Assembly: GCA_009784565.1 (NCBI GenBank)
Contig: WRBL01000022.1
Location: forward strand, 1-35,114
Direction of reading: 5' to 3'
Source: Streptosporangiales bacterium
Lineage (GTDB): Bacteria; Actinomycetota; Actinomycetes; Streptosporangiales; Streptosporangiaceae
DNA length: 35,114 nucleotides
Shown here: in pieces, positions 24,516 through 31,594 of the stretch
How the letters are laid out: every line of letters begins with the position of its first letter
Numbering within the stretch: the stretch's first letter is position 1
Translations under genes and position numbers: made by a program
The notes under the pieces: generated by a model
What the model was told of the DNA's origin: nothing
The model's database searches: none
What the model saw: only the letters and a program-made list of their open reading frames with translations

Positions 24516-25328
24516 GTGACTACTCTGCGTGTCGCAACGGCCCCGGTCCCGACCGCGGTGCCACGGGCGCCCGGTCTCGGGACCCTGGTTCCGGGGCAGG
24601 TCAGGAAGCCCGGCCGGCCGCACCTGGCCGTCGGCCGTGACGCCGCCTGGCTGCGGCTGTGGACGACCGTGCTGGGCCTGTCGTTCCTGGCGGGCCGCCC
24701 GCTTCCCTCGCCCCCGCCGGCGGTCCGGGCCGCAGCGCTCTACCAGCCCCGCCGGACCGACCGCCTGACCGGGTCGCTGGCCGAGCGGTTCGCGGCCGAA
24801 CGGGGCGCCGCGCTGCGCGGGTGCTACCCGCCGGGCGCGCTGGCCCGGGCGCTGACCAGCACCGGCCGGCGACTGCTGGACGACCGGCCGGCTCCCCCGC
24901 ACGCGGGCCAGGTCTGGGTCATCCCGCAGCTCCGGTGGGCCCACGAGGCCGCCAGGGTCGGCTGGGAGTCCGGGAGCGCCCGCCCGGACGACCTCGCGCC
25001 GCCGCTGGACTTCGCGATCGCCGGGCTCCCCGACTGGCCCGGGATCCTGGCCGGGCAGCGCCTCGACCTGCTGGAGCGCCACCCGGTATCGCTCACCGTC
25101 CCCGCGAACCGCGCGCTGGCCGTGACCGCGCTCTACGGCGCGGACGGGAAAACAGCGTTCCGCGGGACACTCGCCGCCGACCTGGCCCTCATTTTCCCGG
25201 CGGCCTTTCTTTCCTCCCGAACGGATAATCCTGTTTGTCCCGTCTATGAACCCAAGCCGGAAATCCTGGTGGAAGCTATGAGATTGATGGATGTCCCTCC
25301 GGACTCGCTCATCGAGGCCTTCCGGTAG
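24516..25328 (+). CDS. Unrecognised 270-aa protein downstream of the coupling-protein-like pair
   Basis: I do not recognise a family. The protein is soluble, Arg/Pro/Ala-rich in the first 110 residues, and becomes more conserved-looking after that: AGQVWVIPQLRWAHEAARVG, FAIAGLPDWPGILAGQRLDL and the ending KPEILVEAMRLMDVPPDSLIEAFR-like helix. It has no Cys pairs or nucleotide motif. The GTG at 24516 has no Shine-Dalgarno sequence. The last 40 codons use more A/T at third positions than the rest. It lies 130 bp after the second coupling-like gene and 26 bp before murT, so it may belong to either group. Confidence 0.6.
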   Translation: MTTLRVATAPVPTAVPRAPGLGTLVPGQVRKPGRPHLAVGRDAAWLRLWTTVLGLSFLAGRPLPSPPPAVRAAALYQPRRTDRLTGSLAERFAAERGAALRGCYPPGALARALTSTGRRLLDDRPAPPHAGQVWVIPQLRWAHEAARVGWESGSARPDDLAPPLDFAIAGLPDWPGILAGQRLDLLERHPVSLTVPANRALAVTALYGADGKTAFRGTLAADLALIFPAAFLSSRTDNPVCPVYEPKPEILVEAMRLMDVPPDSLIEAFR

Positions 25329-25340
25329 CAGGCGACCGGA

Positions 25341-25346
25341 TAGCAT
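25341..25346 (+). promoter_or_regulatory. Putative leaderless -10 box of murT
   Basis: TAGCAT is followed by 8 bases and the ATG at 25355. There is no Shine-Dalgarno sequence. Confidence 0.45.
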
Positions 25347-25354
25347 CAGCGACG

Positions 25355-26614
25355 ATGGACAACAGCTACCGCGCGGGCGGCCCGGGCCGGCTGCCGATGC
25401 GCGCCAAGTTCGCCACCACGGTGGGCGGTGCCGCCGCGAAAGTGTCGCGGCTCGCCGGACGGGACGGTTCCGTGATCAGCGGAATCGTCGGCCTCCGGCT
25501 CGAGCCCGAGCTGCTCTCAATGCTCGCGCAGGGCCGCCACATCGTGCTGGTCACCGGGACCAACGGCAAGACCACCACGACCCGGCTGATCACGGCCGCG
25601 CTGAAGACGCTCGGCCAGGAGATCGCCTCCAACAGCTTCGGCGCGAACATGGACGCCGGGCTGACGGCCGCGCTCAGCCGTCAGCCGGACGCCCAGCTAG
25701 CCGTGCTGGAGACCGACGAGAAGTACATCCCGGCGACGATCCGGGCGACCCAGCCCAAGGTCGTGGTGCTGCTCAACCTGAGCCGTGACCAGATGGACCG
25801 CGCCGCCGAGATCTGGCTGCTGGCGCGGCGCTGGCGCGAGGCCCTGGAGAACGCGCCCGGCACCCGGGTCGTGGCCAACGCCGACGACCCCCTGGTGGCG
25901 TGGGCGGCCAGCGGGGCCAGCGAGGTCACCTGGGTCGCGGCCGGCCAGGCCTGGCGGGAGGACTCGTGGTGCTGCCCGCACTGCGGATCCCACCTGTACC
26001 GGGAAGGCGACGACTGGAACTGCCACGAGTGCCCCAACCGGCGGCCGCCGGTCAGCTGGGTACTGGCGGGCGAGAACATGATCGACCCGTCCGGGCAGAC
26101 CCGCCCGATCGAACTGGCCCTGCCGGGGCGGGCCAACCGTTCGAACGCGGTGGTCGCGATGGCCGTGGCCGACGCCTTCGGCGTCAAGGTCCCGGAGGCC
26201 ATGCGCGGCCTGGTAACCGTCACCTCCGTGGCCGGCCGTTACACGCAGGTGACGCGGAACGGCACTGACCTCCGTCTCCTGCTGGCCAAGAACCCGGCCG
26301 GATGGCTGGAGGCCCTGGACGTGATGGCCCCGGACGTGCCCGTGCTGCTGGCGGTCAACGCGCAGGGCCCGGACGGCCGGGACACCTCCTGGCTGTGGGA
26401 CGTGGACTACCGGCGGCTGCGCGGCCGCCCGGTGCTGGTCGGGGGCGAGCGCCGGATGGACCTGGCCGTCCGCCTGGAGGCGGACGACGTGCCGTTCCGC
26501 CTGGTGAACGACCTTGACGAGGCGATCAGCCTGGCCCGCTCGCCGCACATGGAAGTGCTGGCCAACTACACCGCGTTCCAGCAGTACCGAGCCGTAGTGG
26601 GAAGGACCGAGTAA
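25355..26614 (+). CDS. murT: Lipid II isoglutaminyl synthase subunit MurT
   Basis: A 419-aa Mur-ligase-like protein that activates the alpha-carboxyl of D-Glu in lipid II for amidation. The ATP loop VTGTNGKTTTTRL lies at 66-78. A zinc ribbon with C207-C210 and C223-C226 (CPHC, CHEC) is the MurT-specific insert. The C-terminal DUF1727 domain has the catalytic block GRDTSWLWDVDY (D343 and D349). It forms a complex with GatD, whose gene follows with a one-base overlap. The ATG at 25355 is 8 bases after a -10 box. Confidence 0.96.
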   Translation: MDNSYRAGGPGRLPMRAKFATTVGGAAAKVSRLAGRDGSVISGIVGLRLEPELLSMLAQGRHIVLVTGTNGKTTTTRLITAALKTLGQEIASNSFGANMDAGLTAALSRQPDAQLAVLETDEKYIPATIRATQPKVVVLLNLSRDQMDRAAEIWLLARRWREALENAPGTRVVANADDPLVAWAASGASEVTWVAAGQAWREDSWCCPHCGSHLYREGDDWNCHECPNRRPPVSWVLAGENMIDPSGQTRPIELALPGRANRSNAVVAMAVADAFGVKVPEAMRGLVTVTSVAGRYTQVTRNGTDLRLLLAKNPAGWLEALDVMAPDVPVLLAVNAQGPDGRDTSWLWDVDYRRLRGRPVLVGGERRMDLAVRLEADDVPFRLVNDLDEAISLARSPHMEVLANYTAFQQYRAVVGRTE

Positions 26615-27339
26615 TGAAGACGCTACGGCTGGTATGGATCTACCCGGACCTGCTCAGCACCTACGGCGACCGGGGCAACGTGCTCATCCTGGAGCGCCGG
26701 GCCCGCCTGCGCGGCATCCCGGTCGAGACCGTCGAGGTGAAGTCCGACGAGAAGGTGCCGGCGGACGGCTCCATCTACCTGATGGGCGGCGGCGAGGACC
26801 TGCCGCAGACCCTGGCCGCGCGGCGGCTGCTGGCCGACGGGGGTCTTCACGAGGCAGTCCGCGCCGGCGGCGTCCTGTTCGCGGTGTGCGCCGGCTACCA
26901 GATGCTGGGGCACGACTTCGGCGGCAGCGACGGCGCGACGGTCCAGGGCCTGGGCCTGCTGGACATGCGCAGCGCCCGCGCGGAACCGAGGTCGGTCGGG
27001 GAGATCGTCGCCGACGTCGACCCGGCGCTGCGGGTGCCCCGCCTCACCGGGTTCGAGAACCACCAGGGCCAGACCCAGCTCGGCCCGCGGGCCAGGCCGC
27101 TGTCCCGGACGCTCCTCGGGGTAGGGAACGGCGACGGCACCGAGGGCGCGTACCAGGGCAAGGTGCTCGGCACCTACCTGCACGGCCCGGCGCTGGTCCG
27201 GAACCCGGGCCTGGCGGACCTGCTGCTGCGCTGGGCGACGGACAGCGAGCTTCCGGCCCTCCCGCCGGAGGCGGAAACCCTTTCCGGCCGCCTCCGCGAC
27301 GAGCGCCTGGCGGCCGTCAGCACCGCGGCCGCCCAGTAA
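26614..27339 (+). CDS. gatD: Lipid II isoglutaminyl synthase glutaminase subunit GatD
   Basis: A 241-aa class I glutamine amidotransferase-like (CobB/CobQ-type) protein that supplies ammonia to MurT. The nucleophile is C92 in FAVCAGYQMLG, and the catalytic His is H190 in GTYLHGPALVRN. The N-terminus LVWIYPDLLSTYGDRGN is GatD-typical. The ATG overlaps the murT stop (TAATG) and GGAAGGACC lies upstream. Confidence 0.96.
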   Translation: MKTLRLVWIYPDLLSTYGDRGNVLILERRARLRGIPVETVEVKSDEKVPADGSIYLMGGGEDLPQTLAARRLLADGGLHEAVRAGGVLFAVCAGYQMLGHDFGGSDGATVQGLGLLDMRSARAEPRSVGEIVADVDPALRVPRLTGFENHQGQTQLGPRARPLSRTLLGVGNGDGTEGAYQGKVLGTYLHGPALVRNPGLADLLLRWATDSELPALPPEAETLSGRLRDERLAAVSTAAAQ

Positions 27340-27382
27340 GGGGCACCACCGCTACCACCGCCGCCCACTCTCAGCGGCACCA

Positions 27383-27424
27383 GCGGGACCGGTGCGGGCG
27401 CTATGGCGACACCATCGGTCCCGC
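27383..27424. terminator. Bidirectional terminator between gatD and the DsrE-like gene
   Basis: GCGGGACCG (27383-27391) pairs with CGGTCCCGC (27416-27424). Inside, GGTG and CACC can extend the stem. It lies between two convergent genes. Confidence 0.5.
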
Positions 27425-27449
27425 CGCGGTCCCGCCGACGACGGTGGGG

Positions 27450-27812
27450 TCAGTACACCAGCGCCTGGGCGCCTTCGGCCATGATCTCGGCGATGAAGGT
27501 GGTGGCGCCGGAGATGCGGATGCCCTCGATGACGTCGGCCTCCGTGATGCCCCGGCGGGCGGCGCACTGGGTACACAGGCTGACAGTTCCGCTGGCCAGC
27601 ACCGAGGCCAGCATGTCGCCCAGCGGGATGGCGTGGGGGAGCGCGAAGTCGCCGGCCCGGCCGGGCATCGCGTACCAGGAAGCCTCACCGGTAAGCCACA
27701 GCGAAACGGGAACGCCGCTCGCCGCGGCGGCGGTGGCGACCATGAACGCCTGGTTGCAGCGCTCGGGTTCCTCCTTGCCCGCCGTCACCTTGATGACGAG
27801 AGTCCTTGCCAC
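27450..27812 (-). CDS. DsrE/DsrF-like family protein
   Basis: A 120-aa protein with the DsrE alpha/beta fold: LVIKVTAGKEEPERCNQAF, then GVPVSLWLTGEASWYA, and the cysteine motif LCTQCAARRGI (C80 and C83). DsrE-type proteins bind or relay sulfur on a conserved Cys. The function here is not established. The GTG at 27812 lies 6 bases after TACAGT on the minus strand. The gene is divergent from the small membrane protein/nitrobindin pair, with only 38 bp between start codons. Confidence 0.85.
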   Translation of the reverse strand: MARTLVIKVTAGKEEPERCNQAFMVATAAAASGVPVSLWLTGEASWYAMPGRAGDFALPHAIPLGDMLASVLASGTVSLCTQCAARRGITEADVIEGIRISGATTFIAEIMAEGAQALVY

Positions 27813-27842
27813 AGTTGAACTGTAACCCGACGACGATAGGGT
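27811..27842. promoter_or_regulatory. Overlapping divergent leaderless promoters with a central palindrome
   Basis: Plus strand: TTGAAC (27815-27820), 16 bases, TAGGGT (27837-27842), 8 bases, ATG at 27851. Minus strand: TACAGT (27824-27819), 6 bases, GTG at 27812. The palindrome ACAGTT-G-AACTGT (27811-27823) covers the plus -35 and the minus -10 box. Confidence 0.55.
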
Positions 27843-27850
27843 CGCGAGGT

Positions 27851-27961
27851 ATGCACGGGATGCTGAGCGCGTCGATCCTGATTCTCGCCTACGCTGTTGT
27901 GGCCGCGGTTGGCGGCTATACGGCGTTCAAGGTGTTCAGGGGAGGCCCGCATGACGGATAA
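27851..27961 (+). CDS. 36-aa single-pass membrane protein
   Basis: The ATG follows a good promoter by 8 bases. The peptide starts MHGMLSASILILAYAVVAAV and ends with a short basic/glycine tail (YTAFKVFRGGPHDG). Residues 5-24 are one hydrophobic helix, and the positive tail suggests N-out/C-in. It overlaps the nitrobindin start by 11 bp and contains that gene's GGAGG, so the two are co-translated. I know of no family name. The arrangement, promoter and helix all support a real product. Confidence 0.6.
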   Translation: MHGMLSASILILAYAVVAAVGGYTAFKVFRGGPHDG

Positions 27962-28490
27962 GGACGAGCTGCCGGAGGCTCATCCGGCGATCGAGCCGCT
28001 GGAGTTCCTCCTTGGCCGGTGGGAAGGGTTCGGCAAGGGCGATTACCCGACGATCGAGGCCTTCGACTTCATCCAGGAAGTCACCTTCACCCACAACGGG
28101 AAGCCGTTCCTGATCTACAACAGCAGGACCTGGCTCAAGGAGACCGACGCCGAGGGCAACGTCGCCAAGGGGCGGCCGCTCGGGATGGAGACCGGCTTCT
28201 GGCGGCCGCAGCCGAACGGCGAGGTCGAGGTGATCCTCGCGCACCCGACCGGGATCAGCGAGATCTACCTGGGCCGCATCAGCGCCAACCGGGTCGACCT
28301 GATCACCGACGCCGTGGCCCGCACCTCGTCGGCGAAGGAAGTGACCGGGGGCAAGCGCCTGTACGGGCTGGTCGACTCGCCGAACCGCCCGGGCGAGAAG
28401 GACCTCGCGTACGCCTACGACATGGCCGCGGTGGACCAGCCCCTCCAGCCCCACCTGTGGGCCCAGCTGGAATGGTCCTGGACCGAGTAG
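27951..28490 (+). CDS. Nitrobindin-like heme-binding protein (THAP4 heme domain / DUF1794 family)
   Basis: A 179-aa beta-barrel protein. It has GRWEGFGKGDYPTIEAF (22-38, the GxWxGxG nitrobindin motif), RPLGMETGFWRPQPNGEVEV and the C-terminal heme-ligand region with H168 in QPHLWAQLEW. Nitrobindins bind ferric heme and can isomerise peroxynitrite. The mycobacterial counterpart Rv0813c lies in the same wider neighbourhood (near cysA2 and sseC). The ATG at 27951 has GGAGG 5 bases upstream, inside the small membrane ORF. Confidence 0.93.
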   Translation: MTDKDELPEAHPAIEPLEFLLGRWEGFGKGDYPTIEAFDFIQEVTFTHNGKPFLIYNSRTWLKETDAEGNVAKGRPLGMETGFWRPQPNGEVEVILAHPTGISEIYLGRISANRVDLITDAVARTSSAKEVTGGKRLYGLVDSPNRPGEKDLAYAYDMAAVDQPLQPHLWAQLEWSWTE

Positions 28491-28506
28491 ACGTAGACAT
28501 GTAAAA

Positions 28507-28568
28507 ACCCCCGGGCGACTCCGCTTCTGCAGCGGGACCGGCTGGACAAGGCCGGTCAGCCCGGGGGT
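28507..28568 (-). terminator. Three-way-junction hairpin with T-run, minus-strand intrinsic terminator
   Basis: The outer stem ACCCCCGGGC (28507-28516) pairs with GCCCGGGGGT (28559-28568). Inside are two perfect hairpins, CCGCT/AGCGG and ACCGGC/GCCGGT. On the minus strand the closing stem runs directly into TTTTTAC, a true T-run, so the minus strand is the likely sense. On the plus strand it lies 16 bp after the nitrobindin stop and may also end that transcript. Confidence 0.65.
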
Positions 28569-28628
28569 CCGGTGCATGCCTTGGATTAGCCCGCCGCCCG
28601 GCTCAAGCCTGCTGGCGGGACGGGCGGC

Positions 28629-28667
28629 CTAGCTGGCAGCCACCTCGCAAGTCCGATCGCTATGCAT
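28629..28667 (-). CDS. 12-codon ORF with a near-perfect Shine-Dalgarno sequence, antisense to flanking genes
   Basis: On the minus strand AAAGGAGGTGG (28686-28676) matches the anti-Shine-Dalgarno tail of 16S rRNA almost completely. An ATG follows 8 bases later at 28667. The ORF reads MHSDRTCEVAAS and stops at TAG. Downstream on the same strand come a GC-rich stem (GCCGCCCG/CGGGCGGC) and the terminator at 28568-28507. The whole unit of about 180 bases looks like an independent short transcript. I cannot name a family. Confidence 0.5.
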   Translation of the reverse strand: MHSDRTCEVAAS

Positions 28668-28760
28668 ACTTCGGACCACCTCCTTTCCGCGTACCTGGAA
28701 CGTTACGCGGAGGTCCCCGGAGCCCGCAAGGTATTTTTTCCCGTCGATCCAGAGCCGAAC

Positions 28761-28766
28761 TAGACT
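28761..28766 (+). promoter_or_regulatory. Putative leaderless -10 box of ygfZ
   Basis: TAGACT lies 7 bases before the ATG at 28774. There is no Shine-Dalgarno sequence. Confidence 0.5.
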
Positions 28767-28773
28767 CGGTCCC

Positions 28774-29787
28774 ATGCTTCATATCGACGGGGCCGTCGAG
28801 GCCACCGCACCGGACGAGGGCATCGCCGCGCACTACGGCGACCCGGCGCGCGAGCAGCGCGCCATGGCCTCGGGCCGGGTAGTCATCGACCGTTCCAACC
28901 GCGGGGTCGTCAGGGTCACCGGAGCGGACCGGCTCACCTGGCTGCACAGCCTTACCAGCCAGGACCTGGAACGTCTCGCCCCCGGAACCACGGCCCAGGC
29001 ACTGATCCTCAGTCCCCAGGGGCACCTGGAGCATCACCTCACCCTCGCCGACACCGGCACCGAGACCTGGATTCACGTCGAGCCGGGCGAGGCGCCCGCG
29101 CTGGTGAAGTACCTGGACTCGATGCGGTTCATGATGCGGGTCGAGGTCAGCGACTCCACCGGCGACATCGGCGTCCTGACGCTCACCGGGGCCCAGGGGG
29201 AGGAAATCCCGGAGGCGGTCGCGGTCGCCGAAGACCCGTTCGGAATCAGCGTTTTCGTACCCCGGGACCAGGTCGAGACGGTCGCCGGGCGCAGCGAGGC
29301 GGCCGGGATCTGGGCCTACGAGGCCGCGCGGATCGCCGCGCACCTGCCACGGCCGGGGACCGACACCGACCACCGGACCCTGCCGCACGAGATCGGGCTG
29401 ATCGAGACGGCCGTCCACCTGAACAAGGGCTGCTACCGGGGCCAGGAAACCGTCGCCCGCATCCACAACCTGGGACACCCGCCCCGCCGCCTGGTCTTCC
29501 TGAACCTGGACGGCAGCGCCGACCGGCTTCCCGCCCACGGAGCCCCGGTGACCACTCCCGACGGGACCGAGGTCGGGTTCGCCGGGTCCTCGGCCCGGCA
29601 CTACGAGGACGGGCCGATCGGGCTGGCGCTGATCAAGCGTTCCGTCCCGGTGGACACGGCGCTCCAGGCCGACGGGATCGCCGCCGCCCAGGAGGTTATC
29701 GTCGCGCCGGACGCCGGCGCCAACGTGAAGGTCGCGCCCCGCAAGAACTTCCTGCCCCCGCCCCCCGCCTCCCGCAAGATGCTGTAA
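28774..29787 (+). CDS. ygfZ: YgfZ/GcvT-domain folate-binding protein
   Basis: A 337-aa protein of the GcvT/YgfZ fold. Residues 40-70 (IDRSNRGVVRVTGADRLTWL, HSLTSQDLERL) match the folate-binding domain. The family signature KGCYRGQE is at 218-225 with C220. YgfZ proteins support iron-sulfur cluster enzymes and repair, such as MiaB-type proteins, through tetrahydrofolate. The ending NFLPPPPASRKML is disordered. It is 21 bp ahead of the proline-dehydrogenase-like gene, so the two are probably co-transcribed. Confidence 0.92.
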   Translation: MLHIDGAVEATAPDEGIAAHYGDPAREQRAMASGRVVIDRSNRGVVRVTGADRLTWLHSLTSQDLERLAPGTTAQALILSPQGHLEHHLTLADTGTETWIHVEPGEAPALVKYLDSMRFMMRVEVSDSTGDIGVLTLTGAQGEEIPEAVAVAEDPFGISVFVPRDQVETVAGRSEAAGIWAYEAARIAAHLPRPGTDTDHRTLPHEIGLIETAVHLNKGCYRGQETVARIHNLGHPPRRLVFLNLDGSADRLPAHGAPVTTPDGTEVGFAGSSARHYEDGPIGLALIKRSVPVDTALQADGIAAAQEVIVAPDAGANVKVAPRKNFLPPPPASRKML

Positions 29788-29808
29788 CGGCAAGGAAGGG
29801 TCACTCAC

Positions 29809-30696
29809 GTGCTGCGCAGAGCCCTGCTGGCGGCCACCCCCACGTCGGCGGCCCGCGCGGTCGCCGGCCGATTCGTGGCGGGCGAGACCATAGCCGACGC
29901 GGTGACCGCCGTCGGCAAGCTGAGGGACGCCGGGCTGCTGGCGACCCTGGATTACCTCGGAGACGGGGTCGCCGACGGGCTGCACGCGGCGGCCAACGCG
30001 ACCCAGTACATCCACCTGCTGGACGACCTGGCGGCCGAAGGGCTCACCGACGGCGGCGCGGCCGAGGTGTCGGTCACGCCCACCGCGGTCGGGCTGCTGC
30101 GGAACCGGCAGACCGCCACCGGGAACATCGAGCGGATCGCGGCCGCCGCGGAACGCCACGGCACCACCGTGACGCTGGCCGCCGAGGACCACCGGACCGC
30201 CGATGACACGCTGCGGATCGCGGCGGAGCTGAGGAAGTCGCGCCCGGCCGTGGGCAGCGTGGTCCAGGCGGCGCTGCGGCGGACCGAAACCGACGTGCGG
30301 GACCTGGCGGCCGTGGCGGGAGCCCGGGTCCGGCTGGTCAAGGGCGCCTACGCCGAGCCGCTGTCGGAGGCCTTCACCGAGCGGCACGACGTGGACAAGG
30401 CGTTCGCGCGCTGTCTCCGGGTTCTCATGAACGGCCCGGCCTATCCGATGATCGCGACTCACGACCCGCGGCTCATCGATATCACCCGGGCGCTGGGGCT
30501 GGAGCGGGAACCCGGCAGCTTCGAGTACCAGATGCTGTACGGGGTCCGCGAGGACCTGGCGCGGCGGCTGGCCTCGGAAGGGGCCCGGGTGCGGATCTCC
30601 GTGCCGTACGGCCCCGGCTGGCAGGCGTACCTGCGGTGGCTGGTGGAACAGCGGCCGGTGAGCGTGGCGTCGGCCGTCCGGACCATCGTGCGCTGA
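29809..30696 (+). CDS. Proline-dehydrogenase-like flavoprotein with altered substrate residues
   Basis: A 295-aa TIM-barrel protein of the PRODH family. FAD-side motifs are kept: TLAAEDHRTADDT (122-134), RLVKGAYAEP (175-184), MIATHD (214-219), FEYQMLYGVR (238-247) and VPYGPGW (265-271). Substrate-side residues differ. The usual lysine in VSxKLTxLG is replaced (VSVTPTAVG, 87-95), and the usual YxxRRLAERP reads YLRWLVEQRP (274-283). These are the carboxylate ligands in known enzymes, from memory of T. thermophilus and E. coli structures. Another amine substrate or loss of activity is possible. GTG at 29809 has GGAAGGG upstream. Confidence 0.8.
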   Translation: MLRRALLAATPTSAARAVAGRFVAGETIADAVTAVGKLRDAGLLATLDYLGDGVADGLHAAANATQYIHLLDDLAAEGLTDGGAAEVSVTPTAVGLLRNRQTATGNIERIAAAAERHGTTVTLAAEDHRTADDTLRIAAELRKSRPAVGSVVQAALRRTETDVRDLAAVAGARVRLVKGAYAEPLSEAFTERHDVDKAFARCLRVLMNGPAYPMIATHDPRLIDITRALGLEREPGSFEYQMLYGVREDLARRLASEGARVRISVPYGPGWQAYLRWLVEQRPVSVASAVRTIVR

Positions 30697-30738
30697 CCGC
30701 CCGGGCCGGTCGCGCTGAGAGCCCGGAGCGGGTTGCAC

Positions 30739-30744
30739 TAGTGT
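30739..30744 (+). promoter_or_regulatory. Putative leaderless -10 box of proC
   Basis: TAGTGT lies 7 bases before the ATG at 30752. There is no Shine-Dalgarno sequence. Confidence 0.5.
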
Positions 30745-30751
30745 CGGGCGC

Positions 30752-31546
30752 ATGATCGCGATAATCGGCGTCGGGAAGATGGGCGAGGCACTCCTGTCGG
30801 GTCTGCTCCGGGCGGGGCACGAACCGGAGGACGTCGCCGCGGTGGAGAAGGTGACCACGCGTTCGGCGGATATCGCCGCGACATACGGAGTGCGGGAGCT
30901 GACTCTGGCGGAGGCCGCCGAGGGGGCGGACACGCTGGTGATCGCGGTCAAGCCGCAGGACATGGAGGAGACGCTCTCCGCGCTGGACGGGCTCACCGAC
31001 CAGCAGCTCGTGATCTCGATCGCGGCGGGGATCACCACCGCGTTCATCGAGCGGTGCCTGGCCCCGGCGCGGGTCCCGGTCGTCCGGGTCATGCCGAACA
31101 CGCCCGCCGTGGTGAACGAGGCCATGTCGGTGATCTCGGCGGGTTCCCACGCCGGCTCGGGCCACCTGGACCGGGCCGGGGAACTGCTGTCGGTGGCGGG
31201 CAAGGTGCTGCGGATCCCCGAATCCCAGCAGGACGCGGCGACGGCGCTGTCCGGCAGCGGCCCGGCCTACGTGTACTACCTGGCCGAATCGATGATCGAC
31301 GCGGGCGTCTTCGTCGGGATGCCCCGCCCGGCCGCCCGGGAGCTGGTCATCCAGGCCATCTACGGGGCGGCGACCATGCTGCGGGACTCCGGGGAGCACC
31401 CGGTGGTTCTCCGCGAGAACGTGTCGTCGCCGGCCGGCACCACGGTCGCCGCCATCGGCCAGCTGGAGTCCCACGGTGTCCGGGCCGCGTTCCAGGCCGC
31501 GATCGAGGCGGCCCGTGACCGGGGGCGGGAACTGGGCGGCGGCTGA
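30752..31546 (+). CDS. proC: Pyrroline-5-carboxylate reductase
   Basis: A 264-aa NAD(P)H enzyme for the last step of proline synthesis. The N-terminal Rossmann motif is AIIGVGKMGEALLSGLL (3-19), then LVIAVKPQDM. Next come VVRVMPNTPAVVNEAMSV and the dimerisation/substrate domain with ALSGSGPAYVYYLAESMIDA. The C-terminal helix ENVSSPAGTTVAAIGQLESH is the family signature. It sits 55 bp after the PRODH-like gene and upstream of acuC and the HTH/bS22 genes, as in the proC-Rv0500A-Rv0500B order of mycobacteria. Confidence 0.96.
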   Translation: MIAIIGVGKMGEALLSGLLRAGHEPEDVAAVEKVTTRSADIAATYGVRELTLAEAAEGADTLVIAVKPQDMEETLSALDGLTDQQLVISIAAGITTAFIERCLAPARVPVVRVMPNTPAVVNEAMSVISAGSHAGSGHLDRAGELLSVAGKVLRIPESQQDAATALSGSGPAYVYYLAESMIDAGVFVGMPRPAARELVIQAIYGAATMLRDSGEHPVVLRENVSSPAGTTVAAIGQLESHGVRAAFQAAIEAARDRGRELGGG

Positions 31547-31594
31547 CGTTCGTGGGATTGTTAGGGGATCCGCGACTAAACGGAGGTTGCCTGC

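Noticed and set aside
28662-28763. 33-codon plus-strand ORF starting MHTSDHLLSAYLERYAEV
   Set aside because: It has no Shine-Dalgarno sequence or promoter at its start, and it overlaps the much stronger minus-strand ribosome site. Its end lies in the ygfZ promoter.
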